DNA of 64,000 bases, taken from Streptomyces rhizoryzae. GTDB taxonomy: Bacteria > Actinomycetota > Actinomycetes > Streptomycetales > Streptomycetaceae. How positions within the stretch are numbered: the stretch's first letter is position 1; each line of letters begins with the position of its first letter. Positions 8,414-16,507 of the stretch are shown here, piece by piece. The translations under genes and the position numbers were made by a program. The notes beneath the pieces were generated by a model. That model was not told the origin of the DNA and made no database searches. It saw only the letters and a program-made list of their open reading frames with translations. The stretch spans positions 1-64,000 of the forward strand of contig NZ_JALMUV010000043.1 of assembly GCF_023155275.1 (NCBI RefSeq). The letters are read 5' to 3'.

Positions 8414-8950
8414 TCAGCGGACGGTCTCCAGGAGCTCGGAGCAGCCCAGGGCGTCGGCGATCTCGCCGAGCGCGTCACCTTCGAGGGTCAGCAGGTCCTT
8501 CTCGCCGACGCCGAGGTCGGCGAGCAGGGCGGCGTCGCCGAGCGGGCCGTGCGGGACCGCGGAGTCGGCGCCGGACGGGCCGTCGTCGTCGGCCTCGTCC
8601 GCCCCGGTGTCGCCGGGCTCGCCGTCCTCGGTGCCGTCCAGGTCGAGGACGTCGAGGTCGTCCGCGCTGTCGTCGCGGCCGAGGATCTCGTCGGTCAGCA
8701 GCGCGCCGTACGAGCTCCTGGCGGCCGCCGCGGCGTCGGAGACGAAGAGCCGCGGGTCATCCTCCCCGTCGATCCGGATGACGCCGAACCATGCCTCCTC
8801 CTGCTCGATGAGGACCACCACCGTGTCGTCGTCCAGAGCCGCCTCCCGGGCCAGATCGGCCAGGTCGGTCAGCGTTTCCACAGTATCGAGCTCCGTATCG
8901 CTCGCTTCCCACCCGTCTTCGGTGCGCGCGAGCAGTGCGGCGAAGTACAC
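8414..8950 (-). CDS. tRNA adenosine deaminase-associated protein
   Basis: A 178-residue acidic protein in the position of the conserved gene that accompanies tadA in Streptomyces. It begins MYFAALLARTEDGWEA, has a folded N-terminal half ending near LFVSDAAAAARSSYG, an Asp/Glu/Gly-rich linker (DGTEDGEPGDTGADEADDD), and a C-terminal segment LLADLGVGEKDLLTLEGDAL that looks like a helical hairpin. The GTG at 8950 is chosen because GGGAGAG lies 7 nt upstream. Tandem to tadA with a 73-bp gap; presumed co-transcribed. Molecular role not established. Confidence 0.85.
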   Translation of the reverse strand: MYFAALLARTEDGWEASDTELDTVETLTDLADLAREAALDDDTVVVLIEQEEAWFGVIRIDGEDDPRLFVSDAAAAARSSYGALLTDEILGRDDSADDLDVLDLDGTEDGEPGDTGADEADDDGPSGADSAVPHGPLGDAALLADLGVGEKDLLTLEGDALGEIADALGCSELLETVR

Positions 8951-9170
8951 CGTGACTCTCCCACTGGTCAGAGGCGTGCCGGGTCGGGCGGGGCGGCGCT
9001 GCACGCCGCTTGCTCCCCGCCCCTTTCGGAATCGTGGCAGAAACATCGCGTCCGCGCGGGGTCTTCGACGCTGCGTCGTGCGGACGTTGTGAGAGATGTC
9101 GCTCACGTGCCGGATCGCGGGCGGGGCCGGGCGGCCGCCGGGGCCTTCCGGCTCGGTTACTGTCGATGTC

Positions 9171-9806
9171 ATGCGGATCCACGTCGTCGACCACCCGCTG
9201 GTGGCGCACAAACTCACCACTTTGCGCGACAAGCGCACCGACTCCCCGACTTTCCGGCGGCTCGCCGACGAGCTGGTCACCCTGCTCGCCTACGAGGCCA
9301 CCCGTGATGTGCGCACCGAGCAGGTCGACATCGAGACGCCGGTGACGGCGACCACCGGCGTGCGGCTGTCCCACCCGCGGCCCATGGTCGTCCCGATCCT
9401 GCGGGCCGGGCTGGGGATGCTCGACGGCATGGTCCGGCTGCTGCCCACCGCCGAGGTCGGCTTCATGGGCATGGTGCGCAACGAGGAGACGTACGAGGCG
9501 CACACCTACGCCACGCGGATGCCGGACGACCTGTCGGGCCGGCAGGTGTACGTGGTCGACCCGATGCTGGCCACCGGCGGCACGCTGGTCGCCGCGATCA
9601 AGGAGCTGATCAAGCGCGGTGCGGACGACGTCACCGCGATCTGCCTGCTGGCCGCGCCGGAGGGCGTCGCGGTCATGGAGCGCGAGCTGGCCGGCACGCC
9701 GGTCACGGTGGTCACCGCCGCGGTCGACGAGCGGCTGAACGCGGACCGCTACATCGTCCCGGGCCTGGGCGACGCGGGCGACCGGATGTACGGCACGGCC
9801 GGCTGA
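9171..9806 (+). CDS. upp: Uracil phosphoribosyltransferase
   Basis: A 211-residue type I phosphoribosyltransferase salvaging uracil to UMP with PRPP. The start MRIHVVDHPLVAHKLTTLRD and the PRPP-binding loop VVDPMLATGGT (128-138) are diagnostic, as is the C-terminal uracil-binding stretch ending GDAGDRMYGT. The ATG at 9171 gives the standard family N-terminus; the frame extends upstream without support. It is divergent from the tadA-associated gene and followed by a strong hairpin. Confidence 0.97.
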   Translation: MRIHVVDHPLVAHKLTTLRDKRTDSPTFRRLADELVTLLAYEATRDVRTEQVDIETPVTATTGVRLSHPRPMVVPILRAGLGMLDGMVRLLPTAEVGFMGMVRNEETYEAHTYATRMPDDLSGRQVYVVDPMLATGGTLVAAIKELIKRGADDVTAICLLAAPEGVAVMERELAGTPVTVVTAAVDERLNADRYIVPGLGDAGDRMYGTAG

Positions 9807-9824
9807 CCGGCGCCCGCGCGCACG

Positions 9825-9859
9825 CCGCGGCCCCGCACCGGTGCGGTGCGGGGCCGCGG
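9825..9859. terminator. Bidirectional terminator after upp
   Basis: A perfect 16-bp stem (CCGCGGCCCCGCACCG and complement) with loop GTG between the convergent upp and LytR_C genes. Confidence 0.9.
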
Positions 9860-9879
9860 TGCGTCGGCCGCCGGTGCGG

Positions 9880-10512
9880 TCAGCAGGTGGCGGGGGCCGG
9901 GGTCCGGGCCGGGCGGGACAGCCGGTCCAGGGCCCGGGCGGCGTCCTGCGGGGCGGTGAGCCGGCTGAAACCGGTGCCGATGACCAGGTCGAGGTCGCTG
10001 CCCTTGCGGTCGTCGGTCTTCAGCTGGGCCCCGGCGAGCTGGGTGGCGAGCACCTTCAGCGGGCCGCTGAGCGCGGCGCGCGGGCCGAGCAGTATCCCGG
10101 GGCCGCCGACCTTCTTGTCGTAGGCGGCCGGGGCGTTGCCCACGTTCCCGATCCGGAAACCGCGCTTGCGCAGTTCGTCGGCGGTGCGCTTGGCCAGGCC
10201 GGAGCGCGGGGTGGCGTTGTAGACGTTGACGGTCAGGGACGCCGGGGCGGGCACCCGGGCCGCGGGCGGAGCCGCCTGCGGGTGGCCGGTGGGGCACGGT
10301 CTCTTCTCCTGCGCGGCCTGCGCGGTGCTGCCGCGGCCGCCGAAGACATCGATGAGCTGCAAGGACCCCCAGCCGACCAGCCCGAGGGCGCAGGCGCCCG
10401 CCACGAGGCCGAGGATGATGCGGCGTCGGTGGCGCGGGCGGCGCATCCGCGGGTACCTGTCGCCTGTGATGCGGTACTTACCGCCCATGCCTGGAGGCGT
10501 CAGCATGCTCAT
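9880..10512 (-). CDS. LytR C-terminal domain membrane protein
   Basis: A 210-residue type II membrane protein. A basic cytoplasmic tail (RMRRPRHRRR) precedes one transmembrane helix at about 31-51, then a short linker and a LytR_C domain from about residue 92 (LTVNVYNATPRSGLAKRTAD) to 190. LytR_C is usually attached to LCP wall-ligase proteins; here it stands alone, which is typical for this conserved Streptomyces gene next to upp. ATGs at 10512 and 10506 are both possible and neither has a strong ribosome-binding site. Likely acts at the envelope; substrate unknown. Confidence 0.8.
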   Translation of the reverse strand: MSMLTPPGMGGKYRITGDRYPRMRRPRHRRRIILGLVAGACALGLVGWGSLQLIDVFGGRGSTAQAAQEKRPCPTGHPQAAPPAARVPAPASLTVNVYNATPRSGLAKRTADELRKRGFRIGNVGNAPAAYDKKVGGPGILLGPRAALSGPLKVLATQLAGAQLKTDDRKGSDLDLVIGTGFSRLTAPQDAARALDRLSRPARTPAPATC

Positions 10513-10632
10513 GGCCGCAGCGTAGTGCCGGGCGGGTGCCGTGCCTACTAGATGATCAGTGCGTTGTGGGAGGGAAACCCGCATGGGCCAATTCGGCGGC
10601 GGCCGGGGCCTTCGGGGGGCGGCGGCCGGACG

Positions 10633-10932
10633 TCAGGCGTCCAGTTCGAGGACCCGGGCGTGCAGCACCTGGCGCTGCTGGAGCGCCGCGCGGACGGCGC
10701 GGTGCAGGCCGTCCTCCAGATAGAGGTCGCCCTCCCACTTCACGACGTGGGCGAAGAGGTCGCCGTAGAACGTGGAGTCCTCGGCGAGCAGCGTTTCGAG
10801 GTCGAGCTGCTGCTTGGTGGTCACCAACTGGTCGAGGCGTACCGGGCGCGGGGCGACGTCCGCCCACTGGCGGGTGCTCTCCCGGCCGTGGTCGGGGTAC
10901 GGCCGCCCATTTCCGATGCGCTTGAAGATCAC
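10633..10932 (-). CDS. Conserved 99-aa actinobacterial protein, ParB-like/VapB-annotated family
   Basis: A 99-residue protein beginning MIFKRIGNGRPYPDHGREST. The segment EGDLYLEDGLHRAVRAALQQ followed by RQVLHARVLEL resembles the DGxHR motif of ParB/Srx nuclease-like domains. Close Streptomyces homologues are, from memory, often auto-annotated as VapB antitoxins, but no toxin gene is adjacent, so I would not call this a toxin-antitoxin pair. It is monocistronic between LytR_C and the ECF cluster. Confidence 0.75.
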   Translation of the reverse strand: MIFKRIGNGRPYPDHGRESTRQWADVAPRPVRLDQLVTTKQQLDLETLLAEDSTFYGDLFAHVVKWEGDLYLEDGLHRAVRAALQQRQVLHARVLELDA

Positions 10933-11111
10933 ACGGAAAGCCTACCGGGCACCGGGCACCGGGCGCAGCCAGGAAGCCACGGAGCAAAGCCGATCAATAG
11001 CGGCAAAATTGGATCATTGGGAGGTGATGAGCTGGCTGATACGGCACGAACGGGCTAGCGCTCGCTCGTCCGCCCACCGGCCGTCCGGGCGGTGCGCGGC
11101 GGCGCGCCCGG

Positions 11112-11450
11112 TCACCACGCCCCGGTGTCCGCCGGGGCCGGCAGCCAGTAGGTGACCGCGGCGGAGGCCGGGTCCACCCGGACCGGGTCGCGGCCGTCCA
11201 CGCCGACCTGCGCGGGGGGTGTGCGCTCGGCCGGCGCGATCCCGGATGGGGACATCTTTTCGGCCGTGCTGCCCGGGGCGCTCCGGCCGGGCGGGCCGCC
11301 GGGGGCCGCGGCGGTGCGCACGACGGCGTACCCGGTGCCGCCGGGCGGCAGGACGACCGGGGCGGGCGGCCGGCTCGGTGCGAGCGGCGGCACGGCGGCG
11401 CGGTGCGGGCCGCCGAAGTGCAGCAGGGGGCAGCGCCGGGCAAGGGGGCC
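11112..11450 (-). pseudogene. Out-of-frame C-terminal DUF4232-like segment downstream of the ECF partner gene
   Basis: Right after the stop of the ECF partner gene, a different minus-strand frame encodes APVVLPPGGTGYAVVRTAAA and ends PVRVDPASAAVTYWLPAP, which reads like the second half of a DUF4232 domain (Pro/Gly turn, then the VTYW strand). The first half, with its Cys and LxNxG motif, is missing, and the frame has no good start. The simplest reading is that the upstream gene once continued into a DUF4232 domain and lost it through a frameshift or deletion, or that the assembly has a local error. Confidence 0.45.
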
Positions 11451-11451
11451 G

Positions 11452-12048
11452 TCAGCGCGCGGAGGGCGACGCCCGCCCGCTCGGCGGCGGCGCGGCGGCG
11501 CCGGACGGCGTCGGGGTGGCGCCGGGCAGCGCGCGGCCGGTGGCACCGCCGGTGGGTCCGGAGCCGGGGCCGCCGGTCGGCCGGGCGGTCGGGGTGGGCG
11601 ACAGGCCGCGGTGCGGCGGGCGTCCGGTGGGGGAGCCGGGGGGCACGGGGTCGGCGCCGCGGGGAGTGCGGACGGCCCCGGGGACGGACGGCGACGGGGA
11701 CGGCACCGGGGTGGTGGTCCCGGGCGGGTGCGGGGCGCGGCTCGGCGGGGACGCGGGCAGCGGGCGGCCGGGGGGCGGGCCGGGGGCGGTGGCGAGGTGG
11801 GCGGCGAGGGCGAGCGCGGCGGCGGCCGCCGCGGCGGCCAGCGGCAGCACCACGCGGGGCGCCCGGAGCCGGGCGAGGGCGGCGCGCAGGGACCGGCGGG
11901 GGCGGCCGGGGTGCGGGTGCGGGGGCGCGGCCGGGCGCAGGTCGCGGGGCCCGACGGTGGCGGCCCGGGCGGCCAGGGCCCGGCGCAGCCGGTCCTCGAC
12001 GGGCCGTTCCGCGACGGTCTCCCAGGGGGCGGTCTCGCGCGGGCTCAT
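11452..12048 (-). CDS. Membrane partner of the ECF sigma factor (putative anti-sigma)
   Basis: A 198-residue protein whose ATG overlaps the stop of the ECF sigma gene (ATGA), so the two are translationally coupled. Residues 1-60 are hydrophilic (DRLRRALAARAATVGPRDLR), then comes an Ala/Leu transmembrane helix near 70-90, then an external Pro/Ser/Thr/Gly-rich tail ending GRASPSAR. Topology and coupling fit an anti-sigma or sigma-associated membrane protein, but no zinc anti-sigma HxxxCxxC motif is visible. See the out-of-frame DUF4232-like sequence downstream. Confidence 0.6.
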   Translation of the reverse strand: MSPRETAPWETVAERPVEDRLRRALAARAATVGPRDLRPAAPPHPHPGRPRRSLRAALARLRAPRVVLPLAAAAAAAALALAAHLATAPGPPPGRPLPASPPSRAPHPPGTTTPVPSPSPSVPGAVRTPRGADPVPPGSPTGRPPHRGLSPTPTARPTGGPGSGPTGGATGRALPGATPTPSGAAAPPPSGRASPSAR

Positions 12049-12743
12049 CGCCGTTCCTCCAGCATCTTCTCCAGGGCGTCCAGGGCGCGGCTGGCCAGGG
12101 ACTTCACCGCGCCGCGGCTGATGCCCAGGGTCGCCGCGATCTCCGCCTCGCTGAGGTTGCCCCAGTAGCGCAGGACCAGCACCTCGCGGCGGCGCGCGGT
12201 CAGCCGGCCCAGTGCGGCGATCACCTCCCGGTGCTCCTCGCCGAGGACCACCCGCTCCTCGGCGGACGGCGCGTCGGCCTCGTGCGGCGGGGTGTAGGCG
12301 CGGGCGGTGCGGCGGCGGCGCAGCACCGAGCGGGCGGCGTTGACGACGGCGGTGCGCAGGTAGGCCAGGGCGTTGTCGACCTCGTCGAGCCGTTCGCCGT
12401 GGCGCTTGTAGAGCGCGGCGAAGGCGTCCTGGACGACGTCCTCGGCGGTGGCCCGGTCGTCGACCAGGAGCAGTGCGAGCCGGACCATGGCGAGCCGGTG
12501 GGCGTGGTACAGCTCGGTGATGGTGGGCGGCGCGGACGGCTCCGGCGGTGCGCCCGCGCGCACCGCGCCGTCCCGCTCCGCGCGCGCCGGCCCGGCCCCG
12601 TACGCCGGCCGGCTCCCGGTGCGCGTCAGGCGGGGCGGGTGCGCGGCCCGGCGGACGGCGCGCAGCAGGCGGCGCCAGGACAGGGGCCGCGGCCCCGGCA
12701 GGGCGAACCCTGCCGGGGCCGGGCGGAAGGTGGTGGTGGCCAT
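12045..12743 (-). CDS. ECF RNA polymerase sigma factor (SigE-like family)
   Basis: A 232-residue ECF sigma factor. Sigma region 2 covers the stretch with LYHAHRLAMVRLALLLVDD and AEDVVQDAFAALYKR; region 4 reads LTARRREVLVLRYWGNLSEA then IAATLGISRGAVKSLASRAL. An unusual 65-residue Arg/Pro-rich N-terminal extension precedes region 2. GAGGGAACG lies directly before the ATG at 12743. It sits between the upstream LAKTG surface-protein gene and the overlapping membrane partner, suggesting envelope-stress control of the locus. Confidence 0.85.
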   Translation of the reverse strand: MATTTFRPAPAGFALPGPRPLSWRRLLRAVRRAAHPPRLTRTGSRPAYGAGPARAERDGAVRAGAPPEPSAPPTITELYHAHRLAMVRLALLLVDDRATAEDVVQDAFAALYKRHGERLDEVDNALAYLRTAVVNAARSVLRRRRTARAYTPPHEADAPSAEERVVLGEEHREVIAALGRLTARRREVLVLRYWGNLSEAEIAATLGISRGAVKSLASRALDALEKMLEERR

Positions 12744-12769
12744 CGTTCCCTCGGGCGTGCCCGGCGGAC

Positions 12770-13249
12770 TCAGGCGCGGTGGCGGCGGACCGCGTAGACC
12801 GTGCCGCCGCCCGCGGCGAGCAGCACGGCCGCGCCGCCGGCCAGGGCGAAGGTGGTCGCCGGGGAGGCGCCGGTCTTGGCGAGCTGCTTGCGGTCGGCCG
12901 CGTCCGCCGGGCTCTGCGCGGGGGCCGGGTGGGCACCGGGCAGGGACGGCACGGGGGTGGGCTGGTGGCCGGGCCGGGAGGGCACCGGGGTGGGCTGCCC
13001 GCCGGGCGGCTGGGTCGGTGCGGGGGTGGCGCTGTGCGGCGGGGTGCTGGGCGTGGCCGTGGGGCGGTGGCCGGGCTGGGAGGGGGCGGGGGACGGGGTG
13101 GCGCTGTGGGCCCCGGCCGGGGCCGGGGTGGAGTCGGAGGCGTAGGCGGTGCCGGCCGACGCGGCGGCGGTCAGCGCTATCGCGGCGAGCAGGCCGGCGC
13201 CGGCCGGGCGGCGCAGGCGGGTGGTGCGGGCGGTGCGGGACGGGTTCAC
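12770..13249 (-). CDS. LAxTG sortase-anchored surface protein, Pro-rich
   Basis: A 159-residue exported protein with a signal peptide (cleavage expected after TAYA near residue 37), a Pro/Ser/Thr/Gly-rich stalk with degenerate repeats around PGHxPTPVPS, and a full cell-wall sorting signal: LAKTG at 123-127, a hydrophobic helix to about 152 and the tail RRHRA. LAxTG is the class E sortase substrate motif in Streptomyces, as in long chaplins. The GTG start has GGAG eight bases upstream. It is 26 bp upstream of the ECF sigma gene on the same strand, so the three genes probably form one operon. Confidence 0.8.
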   Translation of the reverse strand: MNPSRTARTTRLRRPAGAGLLAAIALTAAASAGTAYASDSTPAPAGAHSATPSPAPSQPGHRPTATPSTPPHSATPAPTQPPGGQPTPVPSRPGHQPTPVPSLPGAHPAPAQSPADAADRKQLAKTGASPATTFALAGGAAVLLAAGGGTVYAVRRHRA

Positions 13250-13415
13250 GGTCGGCTGCTCCAGTTCGTCGACGGGTGGCGCCCGTAAGCGCCCTCACCC
13301 GAGACGACGTGCGGCCCGGGCGGGGGTTGCCGCCCGCTCCGGGAAATTTTTCCCGGCCCGCCCGCGCGCCCGCCGGCCACCCCCCGCCGAGCGCCCCGCC
13401 GGCCGCCCCGGAGGG

Positions 13416-13586
13416 TCAGTCCTCCGGGGCGAGCAGCCCGCGCCGGTACGCCTGCACCAGGTGCTGGGGGACCCGGTACACCGTGCCGTCCAGCGTGACC
13501 GGGACCAGCCGGGGCGCGGTGGCCTTCCACCGGGCGCGGCGGTGCCGGGTGTTGCTGCGGGAGAGCTTGCGCTTGGGTACGGCCAT
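13416..13586 (-). CDS. rpmF: Ribosomal protein L32, zinc-free paralogue
   Basis: A 56-residue L32: it begins MAVPKRKLSRSNTRHRRARW and ends VQAYRRGLLAPED. There are no cysteines, so it is the C-minus form lacking the zinc ribbon. In actinobacteria such paralogues replace the zinc-binding forms when zinc is scarce and are repressed by Zur; an operator-like palindrome lies 53 bp upstream. The ATG at 13586 is chosen over an earlier in-frame start because MAVPKRK is the universal L32 N-terminus. Confidence 0.93.
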   Translation of the reverse strand: MAVPKRKLSRSNTRHRRARWKATAPRLVPVTLDGTVYRVPQHLVQAYRRGLLAPED

Positions 13587-13638
13587 GGTGGCGGGCCTTC
13601 CGTGGGTCGGGTGGGTGCCGGACGGCACGGAGGCTATC

Positions 13639-13659
13639 TGGAAATGGCTTCCATTTCCA
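13639..13659. promoter_or_regulatory. Zur-box-like operator for rpmF
   Basis: A perfect inverted repeat, TGGAAATGG, spacer CTT, CCATTTCCA. It closely matches the TGAAAATG...CATTTTCA type of the Streptomyces Zur box and lies 53 bp before the zinc-free L32 gene, a classical Zur target. Confidence 0.8.
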
Positions 13660-13787
13660 AGTAGAGTGCGGCGCAGTGCCTGGGGTCACGGCACGCCAAA
13701 CGCCCGGGGCAGCCAGTGGGGGCGGCCCCGGGCGTCACCTCGGCCCCGGCGCGCGGTCCGGCGCCGCCGGTGCGCGGGCGCCGGTGG

Positions 13788-14843
13788 TCAGATCGTCGAC
13801 GCGTCGATCACGAAGCGGTAGCGCACGTCGCTGGCGAGCACCCGCTCGTACGCCTCGTTGATCCGGTCCGCGCTGATCACCTCGATGTCCGCGGTCAGGC
13901 CGTGCTCGGCGCAGAAGTCGAGCATCTCCTGGGTCTCGGCGATGCCGCCGATCAGCGAGCCGGCGAACGACCGGCGGCCGCCGATCAGCGCGAACGGCGC
14001 GATGGGCAGCGGGTTCTCCGGGACGCCGAGCTGGACCAGGGTGCCGTCGGTGCGCAGCAGCCCGAGGTAGGCGTTCAGGTCCAGGTTGGCCGAGACGGTG
14101 TTGACGATCAGGTCGAAGGTGCCGGCCAGCGTCTCGAAGGTGGCCGGGTCGCTCGTCGCGTAGTAGTGGTCGGCGCCCAGCCGCAGCCCGTCGTCCTTCT
14201 TGCGGAGCGACTGGCTCAGGACGGTGACCTCGGCGCCCATGGCGTGCGCGATCTTGACGCCCATGTGGCCCAGGCCGCCCAGGCCGACCACCGCGACCTT
14301 CTTGCCGGGGCCGGCCTTCCAGTGGGCGAGCGGGGAGTAGAGGGTGATGCCGGCGCACAGCAGCGGGGCCGCGGCGTCCAGCGGCAGCGCGTCGGGGATG
14401 CGCAGCGCGTAGTTCTCGTCGACGACGAAGTGGCTGGCGTAGCCGCCGTGGGTGGGCTCGCCGTACCGGTCGGTGTCGTTGTACGTGTTGACGGTGCCGG
14501 GCTCGCCGGTGCAGAACTGCTCCAGGCCGGCCCGGCAGTTGCCGCAGGTGCGGCAGGAGTCGACGAAGCAGCCGACGCCGACCCGGTCGCCCACCGCGTA
14601 GCGGGTGACCTCGGGGCCGGTCGCGGCCACCACACCGGCTATCTCGTGGCCGGGGACGATCGGGAAGTTCCCGCCGTCGCCCCACTCGGCGCGCACGGTG
14701 TGGATGTCGGAGTGGCAGATGCCGGAGAACTTGATGTCGATCAGGATGTCGTGAGCACCCAGCTCGCGGCGCGGGATCGTGGTCCGCTCCAGCGGTGCCT
14801 TCGGTGCGGGCGCGGCGTACGCGGCGACAGAGGTGTGGGTCAT
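13788..14843 (-). CDS. Zinc-dependent alcohol dehydrogenase, cinnamyl-alcohol/YahK type
   Basis: A 351-residue medium-chain dehydrogenase. The catalytic zinc site is FSGICHSDIHT plus PGHEIAG; the structural zinc loop is CRTCGNCRAGLEQFC; the nucleotide fold is VVGLGGLGHMGVK. The pattern HGGYASHFVVDENYALRIPD is typical of NADP-dependent aldehyde reductases of the YahK/CAD group. The start at 14843 (MTHTSVAAYAAP) has CGGGAG close upstream. It stands alone between rpmF and a ferredoxin, separated from the latter by a strong hairpin. Confidence 0.9.
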   Translation of the reverse strand: MTHTSVAAYAAPAPKAPLERTTIPRRELGAHDILIDIKFSGICHSDIHTVRAEWGDGGNFPIVPGHEIAGVVAATGPEVTRYAVGDRVGVGCFVDSCRTCGNCRAGLEQFCTGEPGTVNTYNDTDRYGEPTHGGYASHFVVDENYALRIPDALPLDAAAPLLCAGITLYSPLAHWKAGPGKKVAVVGLGGLGHMGVKIAHAMGAEVTVLSQSLRKKDDGLRLGADHYYATSDPATFETLAGTFDLIVNTVSANLDLNAYLGLLRTDGTLVQLGVPENPLPIAPFALIGGRRSFAGSLIGGIAETQEMLDFCAEHGLTADIEVISADRINEAYERVLASDVRYRFVIDASTI

Positions 14844-14940
14844 GCTCCCGAGGATGCGTCCTCGCACCCCGCCTGACCAGGTCTCTCTTCAACCTATGAC
14901 CGCTGTGCCTACCACTGGCGGGACCACCTTCGAACGCGGC

Positions 14941-14977
14941 GCGGCCCGGCCCCGCGGGGAGTGCGGGGCCGGGCCGC
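14941..14977 (-). terminator. Terminator downstream of the ferredoxin/P450 operon
   Basis: A perfect 15-bp stem (GCGGCCCGGCCCCGC and complement) with a 7-nt loop, 17 bp past the ferredoxin stop. Confidence 0.85.
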
Positions 14978-14994
14978 GGGATGCCGGGGGCCGG

Positions 14995-15189
14995 TCAGTC
15001 GGCGACCGTTATCGCGGCGGCGGGGCAGATGGCCGCCGCCTCGCGGACCGCGTCGTGGAGCGCGGCGGGCGGCTCGGGGTCGAGGACGACCACGATGCCG
15101 TCCTCCTCCCGCTGGTCGAAGACGTCCGGTGCGGCCAGCACGCAGCTGCCGGCGCCGCAGCACTTCTCCTGGTCGGCCTGGATGCGCAT
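14995..15189 (-). CDS. 3Fe-4S type ferredoxin paired with a P450
   Basis: A 64-residue ferredoxin with the Cys pattern CCGAGSC ... ICP (Cys10/11, Cys16, Cys55); position 13, where a fourth ligand would be in 4Fe-4S forms, is Ala, so a 3Fe-4S cluster is expected. It follows the P450 gene on the same strand after a 58-bp gap and is its likely electron donor, the usual arrangement for CYP105 enzymes. Confidence 0.92.
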   Translation of the reverse strand: MRIQADQEKCCGAGSCVLAAPDVFDQREEDGIVVVLDPEPPAALHDAVREAAAICPAAAITVAD

Positions 15190-15247
15190 GGTTCTCCCAA
15201 GGGGTGCGGTACGTAAGGGGGTTGTGTGCCCGGTGGTGCTCGCGGTT

Positions 15248-16459
15248 CTACCAGGCGACCGGCAGGGAGTGCACCCCGTAGATCGCCATGTCGCCGCGGA
15301 ACGGGATCTCCTCGTAGGGCACCGCCAGCCGCAGGTCCGGCAGCCGGCGGAAGAGGGTCTCGACGGCGATCTGGAGCTCCACCCGGGCCAGCGGCTGGCC
15401 CAGGCACTGGTGGACGCCGAAGCCGAACGCGACGTGGCGGCGGGCGTCCCGGGCCACGTCGAGGGCGTCGCCGCCGGGGAAGACCGCGTCGTCGCGGTTG
15501 GCGTGGCCGATCATGCACAGCACGCCCTCGCCGGCCCGGATGGTGCGGTCGCCGACGACCACGTCCTCGGTGGCGAGGCGCGGGACGCCGTTGTGCACGA
15601 TCGTCAGATACCGCAGCAGCTCCTCGACGGCGCCCTTGACGAGCGCGGGCTCGGCGCGCAGCCGGGCGAGCTGGGCGGGGTTGCGCAGCAGCGCGAGGGT
15701 GGACAGCGCGGTCATGTTGGCGGTGGTCTCGTGCCCGGCGATCAGCAGCAGGCGGCCCATCGTGGCGATGTCACCGTCGGCCAGTTCGCCGCGGGCGACC
15801 AGGCGGCTGACGATGCCGTCGTCCGGCGTCTCCCGCTTGGCCCGGGCCAGCCGGGTCAGGTACTCCAGCAGCTCGTCCTGGGCGGCCCGGACCTCCTCGG
15901 GCGTGGAGCGCAGCGAGAGCAGGATCCGGCTGCGCTCCTGGAAGAAGTCGTGGTCGTCGTAGGGCACGCCGAGCAGCAGGCAGATCACCAGGGACGGCAG
16001 CGGCAGGGCGAAGTCGGTGACCAGGTCGGCGGAGGTGCGGCCGGCGGTCATCCGGTCGAGCAGGTCATCGGCCAGGCGCTGCACCTCGGGGCGCATCGCC
16101 TCGACCTTCTTGACCATGAAGTCGGCGGTCAGCATCCGGCGCAGCCGGGCGTGCTGCGGGTCGTCCATGCGCAGGAAGGTCGGCTTCCCGGCGACCACCT
16201 CGCGGGCCCCGGCGGTCAGGAACGGGAAGCCGGGGCGCTGGGCGTCGGCGCTGAAGCGCGGGTCGCCGAGGACCGCGCGGACGTCCTCGTGGCGGGTCAC
16301 CAGCCAGCAGGAGGTGCCGTCCCACAAGGTTGCGCGGGTGACCGGTTCGCCGCGGGCGGCATCGGTGATGCCGGGAGCCGGGTCGAAGGGGCAGCCCGGG
16401 GCGCGGGTGGCCGGGAGGGTGAGGGGGGTGGGGGGTGCGGTGCGTTGTGCGGTCGTCAT
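15248..16459 (-). CDS. Cytochrome P450, CYP105-like
   Basis: A 403-residue soluble bacterial P450. The I-helix motif is LLIAGHETTANM, the K-helix is VEELLRYLT, and the heme loop is FGFGVHQCLGQ with the thiolate ligand at Cys352. Overall pattern and the adjacent ferredoxin suggest CYP105, a family with broad xenobiotic and secondary-metabolite substrates; the substrate cannot be read here. Divergent from a MarR regulator, with a palindrome 26-37 bp before its start, so probably ligand-induced. Confidence 0.92.
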   Translation of the reverse strand: MTTAQRTAPPTPLTLPATRAPGCPFDPAPGITDAARGEPVTRATLWDGTSCWLVTRHEDVRAVLGDPRFSADAQRPGFPFLTAGAREVVAGKPTFLRMDDPQHARLRRMLTADFMVKKVEAMRPEVQRLADDLLDRMTAGRTSADLVTDFALPLPSLVICLLLGVPYDDHDFFQERSRILLSLRSTPEEVRAAQDELLEYLTRLARAKRETPDDGIVSRLVARGELADGDIATMGRLLLIAGHETTANMTALSTLALLRNPAQLARLRAEPALVKGAVEELLRYLTIVHNGVPRLATEDVVVGDRTIRAGEGVLCMIGHANRDDAVFPGGDALDVARDARRHVAFGFGVHQCLGQPLARVELQIAVETLFRRLPDLRLAVPYEEIPFRGDMAIYGVHSLPVAW

Positions 16460-16482
16460 GCGGCCGGTCCTTCCGCCTGCGT

Positions 16483-16507
16483 TTAGTTACCTAACTTAAG
16501 CAACTAA
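16483..16507. promoter_or_regulatory. Candidate MarR operator between P450 and marR
   Basis: Nested AT-rich symmetry in a GC-rich gap: AGTTA-CC-TAACT at 16485-16496 and outer half-sites TTAGTT (16483-16488) and AACTAA (16502-16507). It is 24 bp before the P450 start, so binding would block its transcription. Confidence 0.6.

Noticed and set aside
10633..10932. VapB-type antitoxin
   Set aside because: No partner toxin lies on either side; the sequence resembles a ParB-like DGxHR module more than a VapB antitoxin.
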